From the NCBI RefSeq assembly GCF_041262565.1, contig NZ_JBGCCJ010000001.1, positions 3,782,001 to 3,846,000 of the forward strand: 64,000 nucleotides of DNA, written 5' to 3'. Below are positions 54,486 to 62,987 of this stretch, one piece after another. The stretch's first letter is position 1; each line of letters starts with the position of its first letter. The notes under the pieces are model-generated. The model was not told where the DNA came from. It saw only the letters and a list, made by a program, of their open reading frames with translations, and did no database searches. This DNA is from Leifsonia sp. EB41 (lineage in GTDB: Bacteria > Actinomycetota > Actinomycetes > Actinomycetales > Microbacteriaceae). Made by a program: the position numbers and the translations under genes.

Positions 54486-55979
54486 TCACCACGCGGACGA
54501 TCTGTAATCCTTCAGGAACACCCCGTGGAGGTCCTCGCCGGACTCGCCGCGCACGATCGGGTCGTAGACCCGCGCGGCGCCGTCGACCAGGTCGAGCGGG
54601 GCGTGGAAGCCCTCCTCGGCGAGGCGGACCTTCGTGTAGTGCGGGCGCTCGTCGGTGATCCAGCCGGTGTCGACGCTCGTCATCAGGATGTTGTCCGTCT
54701 CGAACATCTCCAGCGAGCTCGTGCGGGTGAGCATGTTGAGGGCGGCCTTCGCCATGTTTGTGTGCGGGTGGCCCGCGCCCTTGTAGCGGCGGCCGAAGAC
54801 GCCCTCCATCGCCGAGACGTTCACCACGTACGAACGGCCCGCGGCGGCCAGCGACGGACGGAGGCGGTCGATCAGGATGAACGGCGCCGTCGTGTTGCAG
54901 AGCTGCACCTCCAGCAGCTCTAGCGGGTCGATGCCGCCGACGGCCCTGGTCCAGGTGTTCACGCGCTGCACGTCGGGCACGAGGCCGCCCGCGTCGATAG
55001 CAGTGCCGTCGTGGTGGCGCTCCAGCGACGACGAGCCCGCAGTCATCGCGGCCGACGCGAGGTCGTTCGCGGTGAGGGCGGCCGCGCCGACCAGCTCGGC
55101 GACGGTGCCGTGGACGTTCGCCGACGACAGCAGCGGGTGGGCGGCGACGGAGGCCTCCAGCGCCTGCGGGTGCGGGTCGGCGGTGTGGCCGAAGGTCTCC
55201 AGCTCGGGGAGCGGGCCGTCGGGCAGCGGGTGCGACTCGGCCTCGGCGAGGAGCGAGTAGGCGCCGGGGGAGCGGCGGACCGTCTGCGCGGCGTTGTTGA
55301 TGAGGACGTGCAGCGGGCCGCGGGCGGCGACGGAGTCCGCGAGGCCGATCACCTGGGCCGGGTCGCGGAGGTCGATGCCGACGACGCGGAGGCGGTGCAG
55401 CCAGTCCTTCGCGTCGGGGAGCTGCGAGAACCGGCGCACCGCGTCGCGCGGGAAGCGCGTGGTGATGGTGAGGTCGGCGCCGTCGCGCAGCAGGCGCAGC
55501 GCGATGTGCATGCCGATCTTGGCGCGGCCTCCGGTGAGCAGCGCGCGCTTGCCGGTCAGGTCGGTGCGGGCGGTGCGCTTGGCGTGGCTGAAGGCGGCGC
55601 AGGACGGGCAGAGCTGGTGGTAGAACCAGTCCACCTCGGTGTAGTGCTGCTTGCAGATGTAGCAGGCCTGCGAGTTGATCAGTGTGCCGGCCGTCGCGGA
55701 GCCGGCGGTGGGGGAGGTCAGGTCGCGGCCGCGGGTCTCGTCGTCGATGCGGTCGGGCGCGCCGGTGGCGGTCGCCGCGATCACGGCGCGGTCGGCGGCG
55801 AGCTCGGCCTCCCGCAGCTCGCGCCGCCTGGCCTGCTTGACGGCCTTGAACATGTGCGCGGTCGCGCGACGGACGGAGACGAAGTCGGGGTGCTCCTGGT
55901 CGAGCTCGTGGAGCTGCGCGAGGACGCGGAGGGTGGTCGCGAGGTCGTCGGGGTCGAGGCTCGCAGGTGATTCTGGCAC
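54486..55979 (-). CDS. Atypical SDR-family protein with N-terminal zinc finger
   Basis: 497 residues. N-terminal helical part, then CYIC-x14-CPSC (about 106-127), a probable zinc ribbon, then a Rossmann SDR domain: LLTGGRAKIGMHIALRLL replaces TGxxxGIG, NNAAQTV is conserved, catalytic Ser in VNVSAMEG. The YxxxK motif reads TNMAK: Lys kept, Tyr replaced. Roughly twice the usual SDR length. TACAAT (55986-55991, minus) ends 6 bases before GTG (leaderless). Confidence 0.8.
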   Translation of the reverse strand: MPESPASLDPDDLATTLRVLAQLHELDQEHPDFVSVRRATAHMFKAVKQARRRELREAELAADRAVIAATATGAPDRIDDETRGRDLTSPTAGSATAGTLINSQACYICKQHYTEVDWFYHQLCPSCAAFSHAKRTARTDLTGKRALLTGGRAKIGMHIALRLLRDGADLTITTRFPRDAVRRFSQLPDAKDWLHRLRVVGIDLRDPAQVIGLADSVAARGPLHVLINNAAQTVRRSPGAYSLLAEAESHPLPDGPLPELETFGHTADPHPQALEASVAAHPLLSSANVHGTVAELVGAAALTANDLASAAMTAGSSSLERHHDGTAIDAGGLVPDVQRVNTWTRAVGGIDPLELLEVQLCNTTAPFILIDRLRPSLAAAGRSYVVNVSAMEGVFGRRYKGAGHPHTNMAKAALNMLTRTSSLEMFETDNILMTSVDTGWITDERPHYTKVRLAEEGFHAPLDLVDGAARVYDPIVRGESGEDLHGVFLKDYRSSAW

Positions 55980-56022
55980 CGGACGATTGTACGGGGAGCG
56001 GATGACCGCCCGCTGAGGGGCG

Positions 56023-56286
56023 TCACACCTCCAATTCGAGCCAGTCCAGACCGCGGAGGTCGAGGCACAGCTTGCCGTCGCGCTCGGTCGCCATCGCGAT
56101 CACGTCGCCGCAGATGCGGCAGCGCAGCACCATCCCGTGGTCGTCGGGCCAGAGGTGCGCCCGCGCGATCACCGACACGTCGCCGCAGTGTGCGCACTTG
56201 CCGCGCGCCACGGTCACGTCGACCGCGAAGACCTCCGAGAGGAGTCCCGCCGCGGCGTTGCCGTCCAGGTAGTCCATGTCGCTCAC
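56023..56286 (-). CDS. DUF6510-type small zinc-ribbon protein
   Basis: 87 residues. Two knuckles CAHC and CRIC separated by 21 residues form a zinc ribbon, followed by a MATERDGKLCLDLRGLDWLE tail. Start GTG 56286 overlaps the stop of the reductase gene; ATG 56277 is an alternative. Third in an operon with the sulfite-oxidase-like enzyme and its reductase, so a role in that redox system is plausible. Confidence 0.75.
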   Translation of the reverse strand: MSDMDYLDGNAAAGLLSEVFAVDVTVARGKCAHCGDVSVIARAHLWPDDHGMVLRCRICGDVIAMATERDGKLCLDLRGLDWLELEV

Positions 56287-57035
56287 GCTGCCCCTCCGAT
56301 CCCGCCGTAGCGCTCGGTGCGGATGCGGTCCGGGTCGTGGCCGGCGTCGACCAGCCAGCCCGAGACGGCCTCGACGAACGGGGTGGACCCGCACAGGTAG
56401 AACCGCGGGGCGTCCGCGGCGGGCACGACGAGCGCGCCGAGCGCCTCCGCGGTCAGCCGGCCCGCCGCGACCGGCCAGCCGGCGGGCGCCTCCCGCGTGT
56501 ACACGTAGTCGACGGTCAGCGGCGCGGAGGCCTCGCCGAGGGCCATCAGCTCGTCGCGGTAGTAGACCGACATCGGCGTCCGGGCGGAGTACAGCAGCCG
56601 GAAGGGCGCGGCGCTCGCCGCGGCGGCGTGCGCGCGGGCCATCGACATCAGCGGAACGACCCCGGAGCCTCCCGCGATCAGCTGCACCGGCTCGTCGTCG
56701 CCCGCCCGCCAGACGAACCAGCCGCCGACCGGGCCGCGCACCTCCAACTGGTCGCCCACCGCGAGGCCGTGGACGAGGTAGGGCGACACCTCGCCGTCCG
56801 GAAGCTCCTCCACCGTCAGCTCCAGCTCGTCCGCCGCCAGGCCGCCCGTTCCGGAGGCCGACGCGATCGAGTACGACCGCACGGCCTGGTAGCCGTCCGG
56901 CGCGGTGAGCCGCACGTCGACGTGCTGACCCGCGAGGTGCCCGGCGAGCCCGGGGATGCGCAGCCGGATCGTGCGGGCCGTCGCGGTCTCCCCGTGCGCG
57001 GCCACGACCTCCGCCACCCGCCAGGCGGTGCTCAC
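56283..57035 (-). CDS. Ferredoxin-NADP reductase-like FAD-binding oxidoreductase
   Basis: 250 residues. FAD-binding RSYSIASA (RxYS motif), NAD-binding LIAGGSGVVPLMSM and C-terminal YLCGSTPFVEAVSGWL. No 2Fe-2S domain. GTG start overlaps the stop of the molybdoenzyme gene (GTGA), so it is the probable electron donor/acceptor of that enzyme. Confidence 0.9.
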   Translation of the reverse strand: MSTAWRVAEVVAAHGETATARTIRLRIPGLAGHLAGQHVDVRLTAPDGYQAVRSYSIASASGTGGLAADELELTVEELPDGEVSPYLVHGLAVGDQLEVRGPVGGWFVWRAGDDEPVQLIAGGSGVVPLMSMARAHAAAASAAPFRLLYSARTPMSVYYRDELMALGEASAPLTVDYVYTREAPAGWPVAAGRLTAEALGALVVPAADAPRFYLCGSTPFVEAVSGWLVDAGHDPDRIRTERYGGIGGAA

Positions 57036-57625
57036 CAGTAGCGCTCTTCCTTCCAGGGGTCCCCGTACAGGTTGTAGCCGTTCTGCTCCCAGAAGCCCGG
57101 CTGGTCCTGCGGCAGCATCTCCAGCCCGCTGACCCACTTGGCGCTCTTCCAGAAGTACAGGTGCGGCACCAGCAGGCGTGCGGGGCCGCCGTGCTCCGGC
57201 GGGAGGTCGGCGCCGTCGAACGTGTGGGCCACCCAGGCCTTGCCGTCGAGGAGGTCCTTCAATGGAACATTCGTCGTGTAGCCGCCGTAGGAGTGCGCCA
57301 TCGTGTACTCGTAGTCGGTGTCGACGTTCTCGAACAGCGTGTCGAGCGCGACGCCGCGCCACGAGGTCCCGAGTTTCGACCAGCTCGTCACGCAGTGGAT
57401 GTCGGTGCCGACGTCGGCCTGCGGGAGGGCCAGGAACTCGTCCCAGCTCCAGCGGTGCACCACGCCCTTCTCGGTCGTGATGGTGAACGCCCAGTCCTCC
57501 TTCGCCACGCGCGGGGTCGGCCCGGCGGACAGGACGGGGAAGCCCTCCGTGACGTACTGCCCCGGTGGGAGGCGGGGGTCCTCGGTTCTGCGCCGGCCGA
57601 GGAAGCCGGACGAGATGATTCCCAT
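57032..57625 (-). CDS. Sulfite-oxidase-like molybdopterin oxidoreductase
   Basis: 197 residues, the short form of the SUOX fold. The Moco-coordinating Cys is in DIHCVTSWSKLG, followed by WRGVAL and AHSYGGYTTNVPL. No twin-arginine signal, so cytoplasmic. Likely reduces or oxidises S- or N-oxides with the adjacent reductase. TATGCT (57632-57637, minus) ends 6 bases before the ATG. Divergent from moaA, which makes its cofactor. Confidence 0.9.
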   Translation of the reverse strand: MGIISSGFLGRRRTEDPRLPPGQYVTEGFPVLSAGPTPRVAKEDWAFTITTEKGVVHRWSWDEFLALPQADVGTDIHCVTSWSKLGTSWRGVALDTLFENVDTDYEYTMAHSYGGYTTNVPLKDLLDGKAWVAHTFDGADLPPEHGGPARLLVPHLYFWKSAKWVSGLEMLPQDQPGFWEQNGYNLYGDPWKEERYW

Positions 57626-57686
57626 GCGCGGAGCATATTCCAGTCGCCGTGCGCTGGTCTATGGCCGGGCGGTCTAGGGTGAGGAC

Positions 57687-58769
57687 ATGGTGGCGGTGAA
57701 TCTCGGGCTCCCGCGCAGCGCGTCGCTGCGGGATGAGGCGAGCGCTGCCGCGCCGAGCCTGGACGGCCGTCCGGACGTCTCGGGCCTCGTGGACCGGTTC
57801 GGCCGCGTAGCGCGCGACCTGCGCGTGTCGGTCACCGAGAAGTGCTCGCTGCGCTGCACCTACTGCATGCCGGCGGAGGGCCTGCCCGCCATCCCGCGGG
57901 AGGACCTGCTGACCCCGGCGGAGATCGCCCGGCTGGTGCGGATCGGCGTGCACGACCTCGGCATCCGCGAGGTGCGCTTCACCGGGGGCGAGCCGCTGAT
58001 GCGCGCCGACCTCGCGGAGATCATCGGGCTCTCGGCCGCCGCCGCTCCCGGCATCGACCTCAGCATCACGACCAACGGCATCGGCCTCGACCACCGCGTC
58101 CGTGAGCTCGTCGCCGCGGGGCTGACCCGGGTGAACATCTCGCTGGACACCGTCGACCGCGAACACTTCGCCGCGCTCACCCGCCGCGACCGGCTGCCCG
58201 CCGTGTTCGCCGGGATCGCCGCCGCGCATGCCGCCGGGCTGACGCCGCTCAAGCTCAACGCCGTGATGATGCGGCAGACCCTCGCCGGCGCCCCCGACCT
58301 CCTCGCCTGGGCCCTGGAGCACGGCTGCCGGCTGCGCTTCATCGAGCAGATGCCGCTCGACGCCGACCACACCTGGCTGCGCGACAACATGGTCTCCGCC
58401 GAGGAACTGCTCGCCGTCCTCCGCACCCGGTTCGACCTGGTGGAGGCCGGCCGACCCGACGACCCGTCGTCCCCCGCCGAGGAGTGGCTGGTCGACGGCG
58501 GTCCCGCCACGGTCGGCATCATCGCCTCGGTGACCCGCTCGTTCTGCTCGGCGTGTGACCGCACCAGGATCACCGCCGAGGGCACGGTGCGCTCGTGCCT
58601 GTTCGGCGACGACGAGACCGACCTGCGCTCGCTGCTGCGCGGCGGCGCGGACGACGCCGAGCTGGCCCGCTGGTGGCGCGGCGCGATGTGGGGCAAGCAG
58701 TCCGGGCACGGGATGGACGCCGCCGGCTTCGTCCCGCCGGTGCGGAGCATGGGAGCGATCGGTGGCTGA
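57687..58769 (+). CDS. moaA: GTP 3',8-cyclase
   Basis: 360 residues. Radical SAM cluster motif C-x3-C-x2-C in [11 protein letters not shown], second cluster CSAC-x13-C near residues 279-296, and the C-terminal GG required for catalysis. First step of molybdopterin synthesis. TAGGGT (57675-57680) ends 6 bases before the ATG. It overlaps moaD by 8 bases. Confidence 0.96.
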   Translation: MVAVNLGLPRSASLRDEASAAAPSLDGRPDVSGLVDRFGRVARDLRVSVTEKCSLRCTYCMPAEGLPAIPREDLLTPAEIARLVRIGVHDLGIREVRFTGGEPLMRADLAEIIGLSAAAAPGIDLSITTNGIGLDHRVRELVAAGLTRVNISLDTVDREHFAALTRRDRLPAVFAGIAAAHAAGLTPLKLNAVMMRQTLAGAPDLLAWALEHGCRLRFIEQMPLDADHTWLRDNMVSAEELLAVLRTRFDLVEAGRPDDPSSPAEEWLVDGGPATVGIIASVTRSFCSACDRTRITAEGTVRSCLFGDDETDLRSLLRGGADDAELARWWRGAMWGKQSGHGMDAAGFVPPVRSMGAIGG

Positions 58770-59013
58770 GCGCACCATCCTGGTCCGCTACTTCGCGGCG
58801 GCCGAGGAGGCCGCCGGACGCGAGGAGGAGCGGGTCTCCCTCGGCACGCCGACGGTCGGCGCCCTCCGCGAGCTGCTGGACGCGCGCTACGGGGAGGCCA
58901 TGCGGCTGGTCCTGCGCAACGGGTCCTTCCTGGTCGACGGCGTCGTGTCGCGCGACCCTGACGCCGTTGTCGGCGAGCGCGTCGACGTGCTCCCGCCGTT
59001 CGCCGGGGGGTGA
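58762..59013 (+). CDS. moaD: Molybdopterin synthase sulfur carrier subunit
   Basis: 83 residues, ubiquitin-like fold ending in FAGG, the diglycine that is thiocarboxylated. GTG start within the end of moaA. Provides sulfur to MoaE, whose gene lies 3.6 kb downstream. Confidence 0.93.
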   Translation: MAERTILVRYFAAAEEAAGREEERVSLGTPTVGALRELLDARYGEAMRLVLRNGSFLVDGVVSRDPDAVVGERVDVLPPFAGG

Positions 59014-59067
59014 CATTCGGCACGAATGTGCCGAATGCCGGCCGCAAACGCGACATTCGTGCCGAAT
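59013..59067. repeat. Extragenic palindrome, family copy B
   Basis: Outer 15-bp perfect stem (59015-59029 with 59053-59067) and an alternative perfect 10-4-10 hairpin (59014-59037). It shares ACATTCGGCACGAATGTGC with copy A (16151-16169), and AAACGCGACATTCG at 59046-59059 occurs in copy A as its reverse complement. It follows moaD directly. Confidence 0.75.
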
Positions 59068-59108
59068 CTTCGGCGCGCGCTCCGCTAGGCTGCGGCGAGG
59101 GGGGACAC

Positions 59109-59444
59109 ATGAGCGTGCAACTGCGGGACCTGGAGGCCGTACGGCGACGGCAGGGGAGGTCCGCGGCGCTCGTGGTCGCGGCCGTCCTCACCGCGATCGG
59201 GACGTGGCTGACGCTGCCGTTCGGTGTCGTGCTGCTGACGCACGGGGCGGTGTTCGGGCTGGCGCTGGTGGTCGCCGGGGTCGTGCTGCTGGCGGCGTGC
59301 GTCGTCGCGATCGTCGGAGCAGCGCGGGTGCGGGTGACGCCGCAGAGTCTCCCGGGAAAGCCGAACCCGGCGTTCGGCGAGCCGCGGCCGTCGGCGAACC
59401 CCGACGGCGGCTACTCCACCGCGGGGATGAAGCTCGGCTCCTAG
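59109..59444 (+). CDS. Small hypothetical membrane protein, two TM segments
   Basis: 111 residues: basic N-terminus, two hydrophobic helices (about 19-40 and 45-70), then a polar Pro/Gly-rich tail. GAGGGGGGA ribosome-binding region upstream. Stop overlaps that of modC on the other strand (CTAG). Function unknown. Confidence 0.7.
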   Translation: MSVQLRDLEAVRRRQGRSAALVVAAVLTAIGTWLTLPFGVVLLTHGAVFGLALVVAGVVLLAACVVAIVGAARVRVTPQSLPGKPNPAFGEPRPSANPDGGYSTAGMKLGS

Positions 59445-60478
59445 GCGGGGGAGATCCGGACCTCGGCCGGCGGCACGGTCAGGGTCACGCGTGCGCCTGC
59501 GGTGAGCCGGAGCTCCGCGACCACCGCGGCAGGGACCAGCGCCGTGAGCCGGTCCGTCCGGATCCGCACCAGGTCGTCGCGCGGCTCCAGAGCCGTGACG
59601 GTCGCGGCGATGCCGGCCGCGCCCTCCAGCGGCGCGCCGACCCGCACGGCGACGGTCGACGGCCGCACCACCGCGGTCACCGGCCGGCCCTCCGCGATCG
59701 GCGCTGTCGGCGTTCCGTCGAGGGCCAGGCCGTCGTCGGTGACGAGGCCCGTCGCCGTGCGCCGTCCGGTGAGGAGGCTGAGGCCGGTCAGCTCGGCGGT
59801 GAACGGGTGCCGCGGCTGCGTCAGCACGTCGCGCGCCGCGCCCTCCTCGACCACCCGGCCGCCGCCGAGGACCGCGACGCGGTCCGCGAGCAGGTAGGCG
59901 TCGAGCGCGTCGTGCGTCACGACGACCGCTGTGCGGTCGGCGAGCACCTCCGCCAGCACCCCGCGCAGCTCGCCCGCCACGCTCACGTCGAGGGAGGCGA
60001 GCGGCTCGTCCAGGAGGATCAGCTCGGGCTCGGCGGCCAGTGCCCGCGCGATGGCGACGCGCTGCGCCTGCCCGCCGGAGAGCTCGTCGGGCCGGCGCTC
60101 GGCCAGCGCGTGGACGCCCGTGCGCTCCAGCCACTCGTCGGCTTTCGCTCGCGCCTCCGGCCGGGACGCTCCCGCCGACCGCGACGCGAACTCGACGTTC
60201 CGGCGCACGCTCAGGTGCGGGAAGAGCAGCGCGTCCTGGGCGAGCAGCGCGATGCCGCGGCGGTGCGGAGGCAGCCAGGCCGCCGGGAGGTCGAACAGCG
60301 TCTCGTCCGAGAGCGTCGCGTGCCCCGTGTCCGGCCGGATCAGGCCCGCCAGCACCCCGAGCACCGTGGACTTGCCCGCGCCGTTCGGCCCGAGCAGCGC
60401 CAGCGTCTCGCCCGTGCCGAGCCGCAGCTCCACGTCGACGTCGCGCTCGGCGACCGTCGCCGCGAAGTCGAGGCTCAC
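59441..60478 (-). CDS. modC: Molybdate ABC transporter ATP-binding protein
   Basis: 345 residues. Walker [10 protein letters not shown] at 30-38, signature [12 protein letters not shown], Walker [13 protein letters not shown], followed by a C-terminal TOBE domain (about 280-345) that binds oxyanion. Overlaps modB by 4 bases; last gene of the mod operon. Confidence 0.94.
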   Translation of the reverse strand: MSLDFAATVAERDVDVELRLGTGETLALLGPNGAGKSTVLGVLAGLIRPDTGHATLSDETLFDLPAAWLPPHRRGIALLAQDALLFPHLSVRRNVEFASRSAGASRPEARAKADEWLERTGVHALAERRPDELSGGQAQRVAIARALAAEPELILLDEPLASLDVSVAGELRGVLAEVLADRTAVVVTHDALDAYLLADRVAVLGGGRVVEEGAARDVLTQPRHPFTAELTGLSLLTGRRTATGLVTDDGLALDGTPTAPIAEGRPVTAVVRPSTVAVRVGAPLEGAAGIAATVTALEPRDDLVRIRTDRLTALVPAAVVAELRLTAGARVTLTVPPAEVRISPA

Positions 60479-61299
60479 GATGCCGCCTCGCGCACCGGAC
60501 GCGGCCTCCGCCGCAGCGGCTCGCCCGCACCGTGCGCCACCGCGACGACCGCGATGGCGACCGCGATCAGCACCAGCGACAGCGCGACGGCGGTGTCGGG
60601 GTCGGTCTCCCGCTGCAGGTAGATCTCCAGGGGCAGCGTGCGCGTCGTCCCCTGCAGGCTCCCGGCGAAGGTCAGCGTCGCCCCGAACTCGCCGAGGGCG
60701 CGCGCGAACGACAGGATCGAGCCGGAGACGATCGCGGGGAACACGAGCGGCAGCGTCACGCGGAACAGCACGCTCGACGGCCGCGCGCCGAGCGTGGCCG
60801 CGACGGCCTCATAGCGCTGGCCCGTGGTGCGCAGCGCGCCCTCCAGGCTCAGCACCAGGAACGGCAGCGCCACGAACGTCTGCGCTATCACCACCGCGGG
60901 AGTCGAGAACGCGATCGGGATGGCGCCGTCCAGCAGTCCGCGCCTGCCGTACAGCGCGAGCAGGGCGAGGCCGCCGACGACGGGAGGGAGCACGAGCGGC
61001 AGCAGCACGATCGCCCGCACCAGGGCGCGCCCGCGGAACGGCACCCGCGCCAGCACGATCGCCATCGGGATGCCGAGCACCAGGCATCCGATCGTGGCCG
61101 CGACCGAGGTGCGCAGGCTGAGCAGCAGCGCGTCCACCGACGAGGGCGAGGTGATCAGTGTGACGAAGTGCGTCCAGTCCACCCGCGTGACCATCGCGAC
61201 GATCGGGAGCAGGACGAACAGCGCGCCGAGGGCGGCGACGATGAGCACCCAGCCGGGGATCCCCGTTCCCAGCCGCGCGCCCGCCGCGCGGCGCGTCAC
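60475..61299 (-). CDS. modB: Molybdate ABC transporter permease
   Basis: 274 residues, six transmembrane helices. The EAA loop is recognisable as [21 protein letters not shown], with [15 protein letters not shown] typical of ModB/CysTW permeases. GTG start overlaps the modA stop. Confidence 0.94.
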   Translation of the reverse strand: MTRRAAGARLGTGIPGWVLIVAALGALFVLLPIVAMVTRVDWTHFVTLITSPSSVDALLLSLRTSVAATIGCLVLGIPMAIVLARVPFRGRALVRAIVLLPLVLPPVVGGLALLALYGRRGLLDGAIPIAFSTPAVVIAQTFVALPFLVLSLEGALRTTGQRYEAVAATLGARPSSVLFRVTLPLVFPAIVSGSILSFARALGEFGATLTFAGSLQGTTRTLPLEIYLQRETDPDTAVALSLVLIAVAIAVVAVAHGAGEPLRRRPRPVREAAS

Positions 61300-62117
61300 G
61301 GCTTCCCGAAGCCGGCGGCCTCGAGCACCTTCCTGCCCTCCGGGCCGGTCACGTACGCGATGAAGGCCGCGCCCCCGGTGAAGTTCTGCCCCTGCCTGAC
61401 GGCGGCGATCGGGTAGGTGTTGACCACGTCCTTCGCCTCGGGGAACGGCACGGAGTCGACGCTCTTGCCGGCGCCCTTCACATCCGTCACGTAGACGATG
61501 CCGGCGTCGGCCTCCCCGGACGACACCTTGCCGAGCACGTCCGTCACCGACGACTCCTGGCTGACCGGCTTGAGCGTGACGCCCGTGTTGGCTTCGACCT
61601 TCGCCGTCGCCGCGCCGCAGGGGACCTGCGGGGCGCACACGACCACCTTGAGACCGGGCTTCGCGAGATCGGACCACCCCGTGATGTGGGCCGGGTTCCC
61701 GGGAGGCACGGCGATCGCGAGGACGTTCGTCGCGAAGTCGACAGGATCGCCGGAGACGACGCTGCCGGAGACGGCCTTGTCCATGTTCTTCTGGTCCGCC
61801 GACGCGAACACGTCAGCCGGAGCGCCCGCGATGAGCTGGGTCACCAGGTCGGACGAGCCGCCGAAACTGAAGCTGACGGTGCTGCCCGGGTTGGCCTTCT
61901 CGAAGCCTTTCCCGAGCTCGGTGAACGTCTTGGTGAGGGAGGCCGCGGCGAAGACCGTGACGGTGCCGGTGATGGCGTGCTTGGTCGGCGTCTGCGTCGG
62001 CGTCTGCGATCCCGGGTCCGCCGAGCATCCCGCGACGGCGAGCAGCACCGCCGCGAGCGCGGCCCCGACGATCCCGACGCGCCTACCGACGAAGCTGCTC
62101 ACTCGACTGCTCCTCAT
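61296..62117 (-). CDS. modA: Molybdate-binding lipoprotein
   Basis: 273 residues. Signal peptide with lipobox AVAGC (membrane anchoring after Cys), then [45 protein letters not shown] and a C-terminal [12 protein letters not shown]: the ModA oxyanion-binding fold. ATG 62117 overlaps the stop of the regulator gene (ATGA). Confidence 0.94.
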   Translation of the reverse strand: MRSSRVSSFVGRRVGIVGAALAAVLLAVAGCSADPGSQTPTQTPTKHAITGTVTVFAAASLTKTFTELGKGFEKANPGSTVSFSFGGSSDLVTQLIAGAPADVFASADQKNMDKAVSGSVVSGDPVDFATNVLAIAVPPGNPAHITGWSDLAKPGLKVVVCAPQVPCGAATAKVEANTGVTLKPVSQESSVTDVLGKVSSGEADAGIVYVTDVKGAGKSVDSVPFPEAKDVVNTYPIAAVRQGQNFTGGAAFIAYVTGPEGRKVLEAAGFGKP

Positions 62118-62518
62118 TCCGGCGATCCCGCCGTCTCGACGATCACGTTGGTGGCCTTGACGACCGCGACGGCGACCGAGCCCAGCTCCAAGCCGAGCTC
62201 GCGGACCGCCTCGCTGCTGATCAGCGACACGACGCGGTGCGGGCCGCACTGCAGCTCGACCTGCGCCATCACCTTGTCCATGACGATGTCCGTCACGATC
62301 CCGACGAAGCGGTTGCGCGCCGACCGGCCGACACCGGACGGGTCGGGAGGCAGCACCGCGTTCTGCTTGGCGAGCTGCGCGAGCTCCAGGCCGTCCACGA
62401 CCGTGCGGCCGCCCTCGTCCTTGGCGCTGGAGAGCACCCCGGCGTCGATCCAGCGACGCACGGTGTCGTCGCTCACCCCGAGGAAGCTCGCGGCGTCCCT
62501 TATCCGTATTTGCGGCAC
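62114..62518 (-). CDS. Molybdate-responsive regulator (HTH plus Mop/TOBE domain)
   Basis: 134 residues from GTG 62518. N-terminal excisionase-type HTH (IRDAASFLGVSDDTVRRWID), C-terminal Mop domain (SARNRFVGIVTDIVMDKVMAQVELQCG ... VAVVKATNVIVE, two blocks), the fold of ModE C-domains. It probably senses molybdate and controls modABC. TAGAGT (62526-62531, minus) ends 7 bases before GTG 62518, preferring it to GTG 62527. Confidence 0.88.
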   Translation of the reverse strand: MPQIRIRDAASFLGVSDDTVRRWIDAGVLSSAKDEGGRTVVDGLELAQLAKQNAVLPPDPSGVGRSARNRFVGIVTDIVMDKVMAQVELQCGPHRVVSLISSEAVRELGLELGSVAVAVVKATNVIVETAGSPE

Positions 62519-62573
62519 AATGGCCACTCTAGACCGGCAGGAGCGTGGAAATCGACCGGGCGCAGGCCGCGGC

Positions 62574-62987
62574 TCAGAGTCCGACCCACTCCGACGCGCC
62601 GTCGCCGAAGTGCTGGCGCTTCCAGATCGGCACCTCGGCCTTGATCCGCTCCACGAGCTCGGCGCACGCGGCGAACGCCTCCGCGCGGTGCGGGGCCGCG
62701 ACCGAGGCGATGAGCGCGAGGTCGCCGATGGTCAGCGAGCCCACCCTGTGTACGGCGGCGACGCGCAGCCCGGTGCGCTCGGCGACCTCCTCGCAGCAGC
62801 GCCGGAGGAAGTCGGCGGCCTCGGGATGCGCGCGGTAGTCGAGCGAGACGACCGAGCGGCCGCCGTCGTGGTCGCGCACGATGCCCTGGAACGACACGAC
62901 GGCGCCGGCCTCGCGCCGCCAGACGAAGGCGTCCAGCGTGGCCGGGTCGAGCGGCCGGTCGGAGACGTCGGCGAAGACGGCGCTCAT
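62574..62987 (-). CDS. moaE: Molybdopterin synthase catalytic subunit
   Basis: 137 residues. GAVVSFQGIVRD, LDYRAHPEAA, VHRVGSLTIGD and catalytic Lys in VPIWKRQHF are standard MoaE. ATG overlaps the stop of the MoaC fusion (ATGA). Works with MoaD encoded at 58.8 kb. Confidence 0.95.
   Translation of the reverse strand: MSAVFADVSDRPLDPATLDAFVWRREAGAVVSFQGIVRDHDGGRSVVSLDYRAHPEAADFLRRCCEEVAERTGLRVAAVHRVGSLTIGDLALIASVAAPHRAEAFAACAELVERIKAEVPIWKRQHFGDGASEWVGL

Noticed and set aside
56283-58778. 831-codon minus-strand frame joining the reductase to sequence opposite moaA
   Set aside because: Only the last 250 codons match a protein family; the rest is antisense to moaA and the true start is the GTG at 57035.
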